Source: Verpa conica
Lineage: Eukaryota; Ascomycota; Pezizomycetes; Pezizales; Morchellaceae
NCBI GenBank assembly: GCA_033030425.1
Contig: JAUFSD010000018.1
Coordinates: 682,001-746,000 of the forward strand
DNA length: 64,000 nt
Direction: 5' to 3'
The notes beneath the pieces were generated by a model that ran no database searches, was not told the origin of the DNA, and saw only the letters and a program-made list of their open reading frames with translations. The first letter of the stretch is position 1. The number at the start of each line of letters is the position of its first letter. Below are positions 1 to 12,000 of the stretch, in pieces. Both the position numbers and the translations under genes were made by a program.

Positions 1-3000
1 GGCATGTCTTCTAAATCCACATCGGCGGGGTCATCGGTATTTATAGATGGATCCACTAGTAGATATTTGGAGTCTTCTGGGTCACTGCTTTCTTCAAACA
101 GTCTTGATAGTGCATCTGCTAGGTGATTATCTTTTCCGGGCCGGTACAGTATTGTGAAGAATAGCGGAGTAACAGCTTAGGACGCAAGTCCTAATGGTAT
201 AACTCTACAGGTACGATGCACAGAAAGAAGCGTAAAGCCAGTGAATTGGTAGTAGCAACAGAATAAACTATTACTATAAAGAACAGGCAAGCGAGGATTC
301 TGAGCATGTAATACCAAACAAGATAGCGTAGTAGATTGGTGTCTATGTCTAGAGAATTACTGTCCCAGAAAGAGGGAGAACGGCCCGCTATTTATACAGA
401 AAAGTCCTTTACCCTCCAACCAAGATAACTATGTAAAAACCGAGGTGGGAACGCCGTTTAACCCTGAAAACCGTAACAAAGTAAAGGTAACCAAAAGAAA
501 TGAGTAATACAGTGCTTGTAAGCGAAATGGTGTGTTAAGTAAACATAAATGAGCGCAACAAAATATGACTCATAACAAATGGCGCAATACATGTGAGTAA
601 TAAGGTATGCGACCTTTCGGTAAACATTAGTAGTTATGTAAAAATGTAATAAATGTAAAAATGTATCAAAAAAGCAATCAGAACTGTCGTCGTAATGAAA
701 TGTAGCAAATGGAGATAAAATGTTATACAAAACAAGGAAAGACAGACTAAGAATCTTGAAAAAATAACAAGTATGTCATAGTCAAACCTAGATAGGAAGG
801 TAAGCCATCTTTGCTGCCGCTTGCTGTATTGGCTTTGGTGTTTGAAGTGCTTCAAGGATTCATGGTCTGAGACTATTGTGAATTTCCGGCCGATAAGCAG
901 GGGTTCAAAACAGCTTAGTACATCTACTAATGCTAGTAGCTCTTGTTGATGAGTGGGGTAGTTTGTCTGTGCACTAGTGGACTTCCTAGAGTGGAATTTT
1001 GCGGGGTGTGCCGTTTCCGGTGTGGGTCCTTGTCCTATCCATGATTCTGATCCTACTGCTGATGCATCGGTGACTACCCAAATGGGGTTACTAGAGTTGG
1101 GGTCCAAGGGTTTTAGTGTCCCTATGGCTTTTGCTGCCGCTCTGGTGGCTTCAAATGCCTTGTCTTGGGTGTAGGACCAGTCAAATGCTGCGTTTCCGGT
1201 AAGGTCAGTCAGGAGTGCATTAATTGATGCTAGATGAGGGATAAATTGGGAGATGTAATTGACTAATCCGTTAAATGCCGCTATTTTGGTCTGGGAAGTT
1301 GGTTTAGGGAAGTCATAGATATCCTTGACTTTTTCCGGTGCTGCATGGATCCCTTTGTCATCGATATAGTGACCTAAAATTGGTAGGGTTTCCGCAAATA
1401 TCATGGTTTTTCTTGGGTTAGCATAGAGCTCCGCTTTTTCCAGGGCTTGACACACTAAGTGTATGTGGTTAATGTGTTCTTCCGCAGTTGCCGAGTATAC
1501 AAAGATGTCGTCAATGTATACCCAAACAAATTTTCCCAGGTACTCGCCTAGGATTGTCTCTATTACCCTCATGAATGTTGCTCCAGCATTAGTGTCTCCT
1601 TGCAGCATTACTCTGCACACAAATCCTCCAAATGGGGTTTTAATTGTGTTGTGTTTCTCATTTTCCGGGTGTATCCTGGTTTGAGAATATGCATTGCTAA
1701 GGTCAATTAGGGAGCGGTACTTTGCTCTACCTACTTCATTTAGAATGACTTCCTGATCGGGAATTGGTGCATGGTCCTTGACTGTGTTTTCATTCCGGTC
1801 TCTTAGGTCTGCCAGGGGTCTAATCCTTCCATCTTTCTTTAATTGACACCACATATTGACAGCATTGTGGGACTCGGCTCTGTAAATTATTCCTGCTTCT
1901 AGCCACTTGTTTATCCAGTCCCTGAACTTAGGCATAATTACCTCCGAGGTTTTAAATCTCTTTGGGTTAATGGTTTTGTGTGGATCAATCAATCTGATGT
2001 GGTGATTGGCCTGCCTAAGTGGGGGTAGTTTGAGTGGGATTTCTTCTACAAAAACCGTGGGGTAAGTGGCAAAGAAATCAGGGATTTCTTTTAGTAGGAT
2101 TGCCGAGGTTGTGAGTTTATCCAGTGTAGGGAGGCACTGTAAGGTTACATTAATCTCAGGGAATCTGACCGATAGGTTATTGCAATCTATTTGTGCCTTC
2201 TGATCTGCTAGGAACGGCATTCCTAGATAGACATCATAGTTTCCTAGTGCTACCACATAGAATAGCCATTTGATAGGTTGCTTGGCTCCAGGGATCCCTA
2301 CTTCTATTTCTGCACAATAATTGATTGTTGCTCTAGATCCTTTTACCGCTAGCTGCAGGGGCTCCGGAGTTTTAAGTGGTTTGGTAGGGATGTTATATGT
2401 TGTTATAAACCGGTTAGATACTAGATCCCTGCCCAGTGTGCTGGTATCTATGAGAGCTCTTGCTTTTTGTCCTGCTAGGGTGATGTGTGCTACCAGGGCT
2501 TGTATCATCGGTAGCTTGGCAAATGTCTTAGTGTTCTTTGCCACTGTACTAGCTTTTGCTGTTTGAATAGTTGTAGGTGGTGTGGGGTCTGCTGGTTCTG
2601 CCGAGGTTCCAGTGGAGTTTGTATGATTAGAGCTGGAGGGAAACTTCTTGTTTGGGCAGTTCCTTGCTATGTGTCCGGGTTTATCACAGTACATGCATAC
2701 TCCTCTATCCATCCTGTCCTTCTTTTCTTCCGGGGTAAGTTTCTTAAACTTCTTCTGGATTGGCTTCTTTTTGTTGGATAGATTTCCTTTCTTACTAGGT
2801 CTTGTGTTGGTTTCTGGGTTCCGGGTGGGGTTTGGCCTGTTGTGGGGCTGTTTCTCCTTTCCCTTATCCCTGTAGGCTCCGGAGTTGCGGAAACTTGCAT
2901 CATACCTCTCAGCCATGGTGACAATCTCATCCCAATCTTCCGTGTCATGGATAAGGGGCTCCACAATTTGTCTCAACTTAGGGTGCATTGCTTCCACTAG

Positions 3001-3744
3001 CCGTTTCTTTGCCGAGAAATGAGATATGGAATCTTCCGGAAGCTGTAGCCTGATTGCTGCTAAGGTTATTGCTACTTCCGAAAAAAGTTTAACCGATCCA
3101 TGGTTTAGTTGTTGTTGGTTGTTCCATTGGTCATACAGGGAATCTATGGCTGTGGCTGGTAGGAAATATCTCTCTATTCCTTGTCTGAGATCCTTGACTG
3201 TAACTGGTCCGGGTTTCTCAGGTTTGTCTCCTTCTTCTGCCCAATTCTCCCAATTCTCAATTTCTAATTCCTTATCATGCCTAATTTGTCTAGCTCTTTC
3301 CCTGGCTAGGCCGGTAGTAAAAGCAATGTAATAGTCAGGTTGCTTTTCCGGTCCTAGCTCCGAGGGACGGAGGTAGTCTTCCACTTCCTCAAACCAGGAT
3401 GAAATGGCCTGAGGGGTTCTATCCTTGCCTTCCCCAGTGTACTTGTGGGGTTCCGGTAGCTTGGGTGGTCTCGGCATGTCTGATTCTGAGTCTGAGTCTG
3501 AGCTGTTGTCTATATCTGGCTCAGATTTAGGTGGGTCTGGTGTCCGGGATCTTTCTTGATCTTCCGGGGTTCTGGGTGGGTCTCCGCTCAATTTCCGTTT
3601 CTGAGTGGGTTTCTTGGGTTTCCAGGATTTCTGTGGATCCTGTAGGGACTTGGTCCACAGGGCTAGCCGTTCTAGACCTGTGTGATTCTGCCGGTTGTTC
3701 AGGGGATTCCTCCAGGTTTGAATCTTCTTCCTTTTTCTCTTTTA
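1..3744 (-). pseudogene. gag-pol polyprotein, interrupted in RNase H and truncated by the window edge
   Basis: Retrotransposon polyprotein. Seen in order from the N-terminus: a gag capsid-like region with acidic and proline-rich stretches; a CCHC zinc knuckle (C-x2-C-x4-H-x4-C, near 2680); an aspartic protease segment in which the usual D-S/T-G reads ALIDTS; reverse transcriptase with the YIDD catalytic box (about 1510); RNase H with the VVTDAS, QELLAL and SDHESL acidic motifs. The frame enters the solo LTR and stops. On the far side, 1-147 continues the same protein (YRPGKDN, ADALSR, the classic end of Ty3 RNase H). The frame is open back to about 3744 but has no ATG before a methionine at about 3478, so the true start is unclear: a lost start, a spliced leader or frameshifted expression are all possible. 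Confidence 0.88.
153..769 (-). mobile_element. Solo LTR inserted in the RNase H region
   Basis: The insert is about 617 bp. It is flanked by the 5-bp duplication AGTAT (148-152 and 770-774). Read on the minus strand it starts TGTTA and ends TTCACA plus one extra base. Removing it and one AGTAT rejoins the RNase H frame exactly. A TATA-like box on the minus strand (TGTATAAATAG, about 388-398) fits an LTR promoter. There is no internal coding sequence, so this is an LTR left after recombination between two LTRs. It differs from the LTR of the host element, so it belongs to another family. Confidence 0.85.
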
Positions 3745-3965
3745 GGCCAAGTTTCTCTGGAAACTGCCTTCCTGACCGAGTTGTTTTGGAAGAAATCTTG
3801 AACTAGTGTACTAGGTATCGGTTAAGGAGATTTAACCGATATGAGCGCTGTTTCAGGGGTCTAGAAACCGTAGGGTGATCAATCCTAGGTGGGGGTAGAT
3901 GAACTTGGTTGCTTTTGGTGTAGGCTAAAAAAATGTAACACAATCACACACTAGTTCAGTGCAAG

Positions 3966-3980
3966 CACTGCTCGGCACCA
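3966..3980 (-). other. Candidate primer-binding site of the Ty3/gypsy element
   Basis: On the minus strand the sequence TGGTGCCGAGC starts 15 bases after the proposed LTR end. A TGG start directly downstream of an LTR is typical of tRNA-primed elements. The matching tRNA was not identified. Confidence 0.4.
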
Positions 3981-3995
3981 ATCTAATGGATAAAT

Positions 3996-4531
3996 TGTGG
4001 TAGGGTGAGGTTTCAGGCTAAGCCTAGTAGCTATCTCAAAGAGATTGATTAACTAGACTAGACTCGGTAGGCTAATATACTGATATGAACTAAAGGTAGC
4101 CGGTCAATTGCATATATTGATACCAACTTAGGTAGCTGAATCCTGCCGACCCAAAACTAGCTAGACACGGCAGGTTTTATACAAAAACAAAAACATACAT
4201 AAACTAGCCGGGGCATTCCATGCTCCGGTCCAAAAACAAATAAACAGTAATCAAAAATAACTCGGCACAACCATTCCTCCATTTCTGTCATGTTCCTCCG
4301 ATCCCGGTACCCTAATCTCCGATCCATGCCAGGATCAAAACACTAAAGAAATACTAATCATCCCGATCCGGTACCGTCCCGGTACAATAATTGCTCCGCT
4401 TCCGGTGGGGTTCCCAAACATAGTAAAGTAGATCCAAAGAAACAATAAAGAAATCCCAAGGTGGTTAGTGCCATAACCGTATCCAAAACAAGTAAAACAA
4501 AGAACAAAGTAACACAGCAGGGGCGGTTACA
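3996..4531 (-). repeat. Probable 5' LTR of the Ty3/gypsy element
   Basis: This is 536 bp, bounded on the minus strand by TGTAACC and CCACA, giving TGT...ACA ends. It sits upstream of gag and is rich in short CCGG/CCGGTAC motifs. The partner 3' LTR lies outside the window, so the ends could not be checked by pairing. The outer boundary (4531) is better supported than the inner one. Confidence 0.6.
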
Positions 4532-4822
4532 GTTTTTCTTGTAATGGCAGTACTTCCAGGAGACGTCCCGTTAGGAGTGCCCCATTACAAGTACAGATTT
4601 TTAGAAAAATTGGCAATTGTTACACTATGTCAGTACTTACTAGCTAGTTAGGCACTTATCACTACATTCTTGTATGTGTGAACCCTAGCTTAACGCTAGT
4701 GTTTGCTATATAACCTTGCTCTATTGCTTAATAAGACATCATCTTCTTCTTATAAAAATATGTATTATCTTCATGATACTGGAGGTTTTTCCCCTATAGA
4801 AAGCCTGGACTTCTTAGGTGTA

Positions 4823-4953
4823 CCTGTTCGCCAGGGTAAGTAAAAACCAGAAAACCGAGGGGTCATGATATGTATGGCAGAATATCTGCGCACAACGCCA
4901 CACCATACAAAATTGTCCCCCCCTGTTTGCTGGTTCTTACCATGTCGGACAAG
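4823..4953. mobile_element. 131-bp TA-flanked inverted-repeat element (family A, copy 1)
   Basis: Ends are imperfect inverted repeats of about 28 bp beginning CCTGTTCGCCAGGGTAAG on the left, with CTTGTCCGACATGGTAAG as the reverse complement of the right end. TA dinucleotides flank both sides (4821-4822, 4954-4955). It has no coding capacity. TA duplications and size suggest a non-autonomous Tc1/mariner-type MITE. A second copy lies at 16372-16503. Confidence 0.75.
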
Positions 4954-4955
4954 TA

Positions 4956-6680
4956 CTATTTACTCAATGGTGTGGCGCACGCAAATTTTGAGCCTATCGG
5001 TGTCGAGTTCTGATCACTTTGTTCACACCCTAGTACCATAATCTGGAAACGTCTGACAAGAACGAGTATAGTGATACGCCCCACTACGCTTACCTCCCAG
5101 AACAGGGTGTCCATTCGTACGATGAAAACTAACAGAGCCGAATAAGCAAACAATTTTGGCGTACATCCTATTTCTCTCCGTCGCCACTGTGCATCTTGCA
5201 ATCGGTCAAATAGATTAATCGAGAAACTGATTCTCCTCTGGACTGACTCTACTCCACAAGGCCCGCTATCAATTCCTCGATCTTAACACGGCTTCTTCTT
5301 TTCTATACCGTGTCTTAAATAGTTTCAAGTCTAATCTCACTGCGTCATGTCTTGGAAAGTATAACTGCGCCGGGTTCAATTTTCAACGCAGAGCCCACGC
5401 TTCACACGTGTCTTGGAAGCCGGAGGTGACCTCCAGATATGACACAATACTGCACTCGAGTATTGAGAATATTCACTTATCCGGGCAGGGGCAAATAACT
5501 CCAGATCCGTGACGCAACAAAATACCAATATACTTATAACACAGAATATCTACATCTAAAAATTTTATGAGTTGGGGCCAAGTGTAAGGACTTACTAGGG
5601 CCTCACGGACTTACTCGGTCACTACTGCTAACACTTTGTTCTTACTGCGCCACAAGACTAGCGGCGATCTCCATCCACATCCCCAGTACTCAATACTAAG
5701 GGCAACTAATAAGTCCCGCTTGATATATATGAAGAAACATAGGTTCTTGCGGTCGCCAGACTGCTGCCTTGTTGTGTTGGCTCCACTTTGATGTTTTTCA
5801 AATATATTCCTTACCAAGCGGATATCTACTTCATGAAGAATGGCCCAGCATTTGGTCTGGTATTTCTAGGTGCATGTTCACCCAATAGATCCCTAGTAGC
5901 AAAGCGCAGAAATAGCTTATACACTCTATTGGTTTGGGTCGCAGGGGCAGTGCAGGCAAGGATCGATCGAGTTATTTACATGCAGTACCGAATCAACTGG
6001 CCTCAGCGGATGGTCATTCAAGACGTTAAGGTTGCCTTTTTCAGTTGGCACGGGAGGAGAATTGAGGGGATTTTAGCCAACTCACCAAAGCTGGTCCCAA
6101 AATGATGCACCTTGTGCATGTACAGCCAAATATGATCGGATGAGGCTTGACAGGGCAATATTGTACTATTCTAGTATGCCCATTAATAGCCCAGTCTCTA
6201 TCGATATTTTCAGCCAAGCCCAATCCTTGACCAAACATATCTGACTACATTCTTCCAAATTAGTAGAAATCTAGAGTAGCTCTATCACAAATAAAATTGT
6301 TCATTGCCCCAAATTTCCTCCCGTGTTAACTGGAATCGGTAAATTCAACGTCCTGTGTGATCACTGTAGCTAGTCTATACGATCACCATTTTTTTAATAG
6401 TATTTCCTTCATGTAGGTGTAAGACAGGTGTTTTACCTCGTTGTCCCTTGAGGGTGAAGGCACTGCGAGTCTCTCCAGCCTCGAGATCTTGTGTGGCCGT
6501 CCACTAGGCTAGTATACGATAGCATGATAAGCAATTTGTTGGTATCAGTACTAAGTGCACAGTAGGTCCCGCGGTTCTGTAAAATCATATATAGTTACCA
6601 CCATCACCCACCTCTCGTCGCAGTATCAGAGCAACAGCAGTACAGAATACATCTCCTCTACAGATAGTACAATCCCAAAG
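4956..6680. other. Intergenic region, no gene recognised
   Basis: The short open frames here lack domain-like sequence. One copy of a 40-bp dispersed repeat lies at 5034-5073. The last 100 bases before the next gene contain a TATA-like ATATATAG (about 6585). Confidence 0.5.
5034..5073. repeat. 40-bp dispersed repeat, copy 1
   Basis: Begins TACCATAATCTGGAAACG. It matches 30333-30372 in the same orientation with about five or six differences. A weaker partial match (CCGTAATCTGGACGG) occurs near 32200. It is probably a fragment of a dispersed element whose ends were not defined. Confidence 0.55.
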
Positions 6681-7763
6681 ATGCGTCTCTCACTTTTTTC
6701 AACTGCTTTTGCTCTTGTCAGCACTGCCCTTTCCCACTGCCCTCCTAGCAGCAATTCCACTGCTATTCAATGGGCTCCTCTCCCTCCTACCGCCATTGGT
6801 AACGTTATACCTGTAACAGGCTACCTTACCCAACATCTCGGTAGTGGATATTATGCTCTCCTAAGTGGAGAGTATCAATCCGCGTTCGTTGTTTCTGACA
6901 AGGGTGTTATTGTCATCGACTGCCCCCCGCTCCTCAGCATGAATTGCATCTACGCGATCAGAAATGTAACTGATATCCCTGTTACTCATTTCATCTACTC
7001 CCACGCCCACGGAGACCATGCTGCAGGCGCTGTCTTCTTTAACAACAGCGGTGTCACTTTTATCTCGCATGAAGAGACCAAGTACCGGATTATCGACTCG
7101 TTATACAAGACGGTTCAAGTGCCATTACCCACCGTCACATTCGAGAAAGACCTAACCCTCACTGTAGGGAATCAGACATTGGAGCTATCGTACAAAGGAT
7201 CAAATCACGAACCTGGAAATATCTTCATTTATTCGAAAGTATCGAAAGTGCTCGTGTTGATCGACGTTGTTTTCCCTGGTTGGGTTCCTTTCGGTGAACT
7301 TTCAGTCTCTGAATATATTCCCGGCTGGCTCGAATCGCATGCCCAGATCTTGCAGTATGATTTCGATTACTATATCGGCGGGCATGTGTCTCGTCTTGGG
7401 AATAGAACGGATGTTAAAGTGCAGGCAGAGTACTTGTGTGATCTCCAGCAGATTTCCATAGATGCAATCAACAATAGTACTACAACAGCTGCGGCGGTTT
7501 TAGCCCCAACTATTGCTCTAAATCCCGGGAATTCTTGGGCAGTTACGCTTGCGTATGGGGAGTACTTAACGGATCTATGCGAGACCCCAATGAACCAGAG
7601 GTGGGTGGGGAGATTGGGAGGAGCCGATGTTTATGCGCGCCAGAATTGCTACACGATGATCGAAACCTTAAGACTTGATTATGGTATTTTGGGGCCTTCT
7701 GGATTGAGGGCACCTGCCATAGCTCCGAACGCATTACAGTGTATAGCGTTGAGTAAAATGTAA
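6681..7763 (+). CDS. Secreted metallo-beta-lactamase-fold hydrolase
   Basis: Single-exon gene, 360 residues. The ATG at 6681 was chosen because it begins a clear signal peptide (MRLSLFSTAFALVSTALS, cleavage near residue 18-20); the frame upstream has no ATG. The hallmark HxHxDH metal-binding motif reads HAHGDHAAGA. Further likely ligands are the His of SNHEPGN, the Asp of LIDVVF and the His of GGHVSRLG. Several N-x-S/T sites suggest glycosylation. The fold covers hydrolases of very different substrates; the secreted form resembles the quinoprotein/glyoxalase-like MBL proteins common in fungi and bacteria. The substrate cannot be inferred. It sits alone between two gene-free regions. Confidence 0.88.
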   Translation: MRLSLFSTAFALVSTALSHCPPSSNSTAIQWAPLPPTAIGNVIPVTGYLTQHLGSGYYALLSGEYQSAFVVSDKGVIVIDCPPLLSMNCIYAIRNVTDIPVTHFIYSHAHGDHAAGAVFFNNSGVTFISHEETKYRIIDSLYKTVQVPLPTVTFEKDLTLTVGNQTLELSYKGSNHEPGNIFIYSKVSKVLVLIDVVFPGWVPFGELSVSEYIPGWLESHAQILQYDFDYYIGGHVSRLGNRTDVKVQAEYLCDLQQISIDAINNSTTTAAAVLAPTIALNPGNSWAVTLAYGEYLTDLCETPMNQRWVGRLGGADVYARQNCYTMIETLRLDYGILGPSGLRAPAIAPNALQCIALSKM

Positions 7764-10301
7764 AGGAATTTATGCCAAAAGGTTATGCATGGTTAGATGT
7801 CATGTGTTATGTATGTTTGGAAGTCATGCTTGGAAGCGGCCTCTCACTTTGGAATATCTTAATTTTTCTTTTGTTATGGTAGATCAATATGTAATGCTAA
7901 ATTAATGATAAATCTTTCATTTTGCTCTACTTTAAACGGTATGATCGAGTGGCTTTCGATAGAACTATAGTGTGTAAAATCAAAGATTTCTTATTGGTCT
8001 TCAGGGTGTTTGTGAGAATACCAGTAGTACCGTATAATCTAGCGAGAACGAGGCTGAAATAAGAAGTAGCAAAGAAAGGGAGGCCTCTATCCCTAACTAA
8101 GCAAATAAAGCGAGAGAAACGTATTATATCGAGACAAAAATAACCGCCTACTCAATTAGTGGCACCTCACCTCCACCCAAATTCGACTAATTAGATAAAG
8201 ATGAAAACTTTATACACATAACTAAATATATTATTAGGAACCCCTCTATGCAAGGGAGAAAATTCAATGTACTATTTGGAAGTCTCCGTTCACAGGATGC
8301 CTTAGTAGCTAAAAACATGTGCTTTTTTTTAGGTATTCTAATTCAGCAGAACGCATTACTATAGGTATAGATACCACATTAAATGAAGCAGTGGATCATG
8401 CTGTATTAGATTGATTTTTGTGGCCATGAAGAACCCACAATAGAGTAAGCCTGGGTAATCAACAAGACATTTTTCCATGGCAAAAATGTTCATCTAGTAT
8501 TATTCTTTATGCCAATATACTATTAGACTGATATATTTATTCTTATGGTTGTTGCACCACTTCTAGATTTTTATTTATTTGAGGTATCGATCCGCGGCTA
8601 TTTTTGTCCCCATAAAATGTCTGTCTCTATGTATTTATGATTAATTCATTCATTAAATCGTATGTCTGTCTCGGCGTAGCAAGTGGCGGAAACCATTTCT
8701 ATTAAACCCTTCTCAGTAATAATTTCCGGCCACACTTTATTTAGACGTCTTAGTGCGATTTTCGCTCTCGCCAGATTATGCGGTAGTATCGGTAACCCAT
8801 GTTTCCGCCAGAGGCTGTAGCAGTTCGCTATCACCTATTTCTTCCAAGAATATCTCGGCGGTTTAGGGTGTCCCTTTTTACGTCCTCATATCAGTCATCA
8901 TGAAAAAGGTTTATGGGCACTGATATGGGATATTAGTTTACACATTAATTACTGTGGCTGGAGGTTTAAGTCCCTCTGCGCTCCGGAGAGATTCTTGGCG
9001 CAGGGCTCGCCATCGGAGAAGAATATACTATAAACCCTATCGACGTATTACCACTAGTGCTAACATTAGCAATTGTAAGCCTATGATGGTTCGATTAGTT
9101 GAGATTAAAACTATTTAGGCTATATACGAAGTCACGGAGGTTGGTACGGGAAAGGTTGAAGTTATAGTTTTTGAGGTGGTGGGACTTGAGATCGCGGTTA
9201 CTGAAGCCATTGAATAAAGCAGTAGAGTCGCAGAGGCTCCCCGGATCGGCGGAACTACAGAGGGAACTACAAATACAAAATTCGAGACTATTGAGGGTTA
9301 GCCCGGTCTTATATTTCTAATCTCCTACCCCAGTGCCCTGAAAGCCCAACATCTAAGTAATAAATAAGAATATAAATTTTTCTTATTAATTGATTATTTG
9401 TGTTAATTTATATGTTGTGTTAGTATAAATATCGCATTTGGGGGGGCTAGGGTAGACAGCTGTGGTAAAAATAATAAGTTAGAAGAATAGGCAAACTATG
9501 ACTGGGACAGTTCAGAGTACCAAATAACAGGGCGCTGTAGCATAGTCTTATAATGTCTTGATCACCTATGTTGTGAATCTCATAGCGGTATTGCCGGCGT
9601 GAAGCCCCGTTGCTTAAGCCGGTAATGAGTTAGCGAATCTAAATATAAACTAACTAGGGTCTATTTGAGAAACTATTAGCTGTCTGTATACTTTGAAGTT
9701 CGCAGACCCATTACTCTCCTAGACAATGCAACTTTGAATCGGTAGCACGAATGCTGGACCTGTGATATATGGATACAGCAAACATAAGAGCGGTAAAGTA
9801 GATCTTATTAGAGAATTTGTAGAGGTCTCTGTAGCTTCACGGCGGCTGCTAGGTATTGGCTCGAGACGTAACTCCCCATGCATCTATTGTTTAGGCACCT
9901 AACTAATGAGGAAGATAAAAAAAGATCTAGGCACTTAGCTATTCCTGCTATCTACGGGGTTTTCCCTAAGTTCATCCACAATAATCACCCTCTCCCTTCC
10001 TCCGAACTGTCAAAGTTACATATTATCAGAGTCCAAATTTTACACGCTCTTCGGGTAGGTAATACATCAACACTTTTGTAGTTCCAGACGTTTAATCTAC
10101 TAAAAGTAGTTAAACTAATATATAATCACTTAATGAACTATTAATTAACCATAATTTATGAGCTACAATTAACAAAGAATACGCTCGATCACTACTTTGC
10201 GACTAACCATTTGCGAAGAAATTCCTAGCTCCTATAGCCTACCTACTAAACAGATGCACATATGTCCCACCTCTCAACGAATTTTTTTAGTGACTACATG
10301 T
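7764..10301. other. Long intergenic region, no gene recognised
   Basis: About 2.5 kb of AT-rich sequence with many stops in all frames. A short minus-strand open stretch at 8646-8834 has protein-like composition and might be a decayed transposon fragment, but it matches nothing I can name. Confidence 0.45.
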
Positions 10302-11721
10302 TTAGTTGTTCCATTTATGTGCAATCATTCCGTCTATTGAGATGTCAACGCTAGTCTTACCGAAGGTTCAAGAATTTGTACACTTACCAGGTGGACTAGT
10401 TTCCACGGGAGCCTTCCCAACTTCGCTCCAGTTAGTGCTTAGGGCAGTCCCATTACTCTCGACATAACTCTTCATCATTGCCCTCCTAGTGTCTTCATCT
10501 GCATCTTTATATAGTTTTTTGAAGAAATGGTTAACTGGATCACCACCTTCGTAGTCACTGTCATATTCTACTTCATCTGCTTCCTTGTCTTCCTCCTCGC
10601 CATCTGGTTTGCCGCTTTTATCTTTGTCAGTCTTGGTCTTTTTAGGGCGCGCAGTAAGTTCTTTGGCAACTTTGTCCCAGTCTTTTGGTCCTGATTTTGA
10701 TGATGTAGGGTAGATTGGTTGATTATTCTTAAGCTTCGTCGAAGGCGCTGCTACTATAGACTCGATTGAAGCAACCCCTGCCACTTGCGGTGCCTCTGGT
10801 GCCTCAAGATCTGCCCATTTCTGGCCTGGGGTCTGTTTTACGAGCTTAACCTCGATTTTAGTAGAAAGAATTGCATATGTTGACTCTCCTGCCTTGATGG
10901 GATAATAAAGTGGGTCCAGGTCAAATGTGAACTCAGGCCCAGAGGTGAATGGGAACGCAATCGAAACCTGTGTTCCTCAGAAGGTTATTTGGTTAGAAAC
11001 AATAATCTTAAACTGTAACTTAAGCTTGCAAGGATAGTGGGAGCTATACCGATTTCTCTTTAATTTCAATTGTTGCTTTATCTTTCGGTACACCCTTGAC
11101 GTAAATTGTGAGGACGACATGAGTGGCAGTTTGATACCATTCATGCCGAATCTTGCTAGGCGGTGTGATAACACACTCTGGAGGCGGAATAGTAGAGGTG
11201 ACGGGATTATGTCTTTGCTCTAGTGGGTTGGTTTTGTCCCCATTCTTGGTCGTAATAGGGGCAGCTGATGGGATTTCCACATCAGGGATCTCTTTTACAG
11301 TAACTTCTCGAGTTACATCATCTTCATCCACCTTAGCAAGTTGCATCTCAAGCTTGCTCTTCCACACGCCAATAAGATTTTTATCCTTATCATTACCAGC
11401 CTTCTTTTCAGCTTCATTAAAGCAGAATCCAGCGTCCCCCAGCTTTCCTTCCATGAGCAAGGAGATACCCCGGCGAAGTTGAGAATTTCCAATCAATTCT
11501 CGTTTACCTCGCTTATGAGCGAGGAAAACAGCTAGCTCAGCATCACGAAGAGCAAGAGGGTAATTTGACGAGCGTTGGTATGCGGTGGAACGCTTCAAAT
11601 AGTAGTCTGGAGACTCGGGGGTTTGCTGAAGGGCTTGTGTATACAAATCGATTGCAAGAGTATAATTTTGAGAGCTGAGGGCTTTAGAGCCTTGATCGGC
11701 GAGGGTGGCAGGGGAAGGCAT
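10302..11721 (-). CDS. sgt1: SGT1 co-chaperone (TPR-CS-SGS)
   Basis: Three exons: 11721-11050, 10967-10388 and 10333-10302; 427 residues. SGT1 links Hsp90 and Skp1, and acts in SCF ubiquitin ligase and kinetochore assembly. Seen: an N-terminal TPR domain (about residues 1-115), a CS domain (about 190-280, starting IRHEWYQ and including FTFDLDPLYYPI) and the SGS domain (about 315-427, PVNHFFKKLYKDADEDTRRA). The third exon is only 32 bp; it supplies the conserved SGS ending (PPDGM, then KW near the stop). Introns are 82 and 54 bp with GTATAG and GTAAGT donors. The ATG at 11721 gives MPSPATLADQG, a usual TPR start. The CS domain crosses the first intron. No unusual residues were noticed. Confidence 0.95.
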
Positions 11722-12000
11722 CGCTATCAACTATACGATAGCTGCGCTGAGCAGATTATATTTATAGGTGGATGATAGGTGAAAACGATGTGAGGATGTA
11801 GGCTAGTGAGGTTGAACATACAAAGAAACAGCTAGAAACAATGTGGGGCGGGCTGTCCGAATTGAGCCTCTTCAGACTTCGTAAATACCGTACCTACGCG
11901 TAGTATAAATCACAAAGCGGCACGCATTTGTTTGCAGTTTACATAAGCGCCATTCCAAAGGCCACATGAATGATGGAATGGTATGTTATTCTATACAGCT

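Larger units (their letters stand above)
1..4531 (-). mobile_element. Ty3/gypsy LTR retrotransposon, left end outside window, interrupted by a solo LTR
   Basis: The element reads right to left: probable 5' LTR (3996-4531), a candidate primer-binding site next to it, a leader, then one long gag-pol frame down to the window edge. The order gag, CCHC knuckle, protease, reverse transcriptase, RNase H marks a Ty3/gypsy (Metaviridae-type) element. Integrase and the 3' LTR would lie left of position 1. The pol frame has no internal stop apart from the later insertion at 153-769, so the copy looks fairly young. Its host range and activity are not shown by the sequence. Confidence 0.9.

Noticed and set aside
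2321..3331. Several plus-strand open frames
   Set aside because: They are antisense shadows of the gag-pol frame.
4538..4591. 10-bp inverted repeat CTTGTAATGG next to the LTR end
   Set aside because: The stem is short and no flanking duplication is seen, so it may be chance.
4618..4820. LTR-like stretch starting TGTTACAC with a TATATAACC box
   Set aside because: No matching CA end or target duplication was found; too weak to call a second solo LTR.
5788..6105. Plus-strand open frame of 105 codons
   Set aside because: No recognisable motif and no supporting splice or promoter context; taken as chance.
8646..8834. Short minus-strand frame with protein-like composition
   Set aside because: 62 codons, no identifiable family; a decayed transposon fragment is possible but unsupported.
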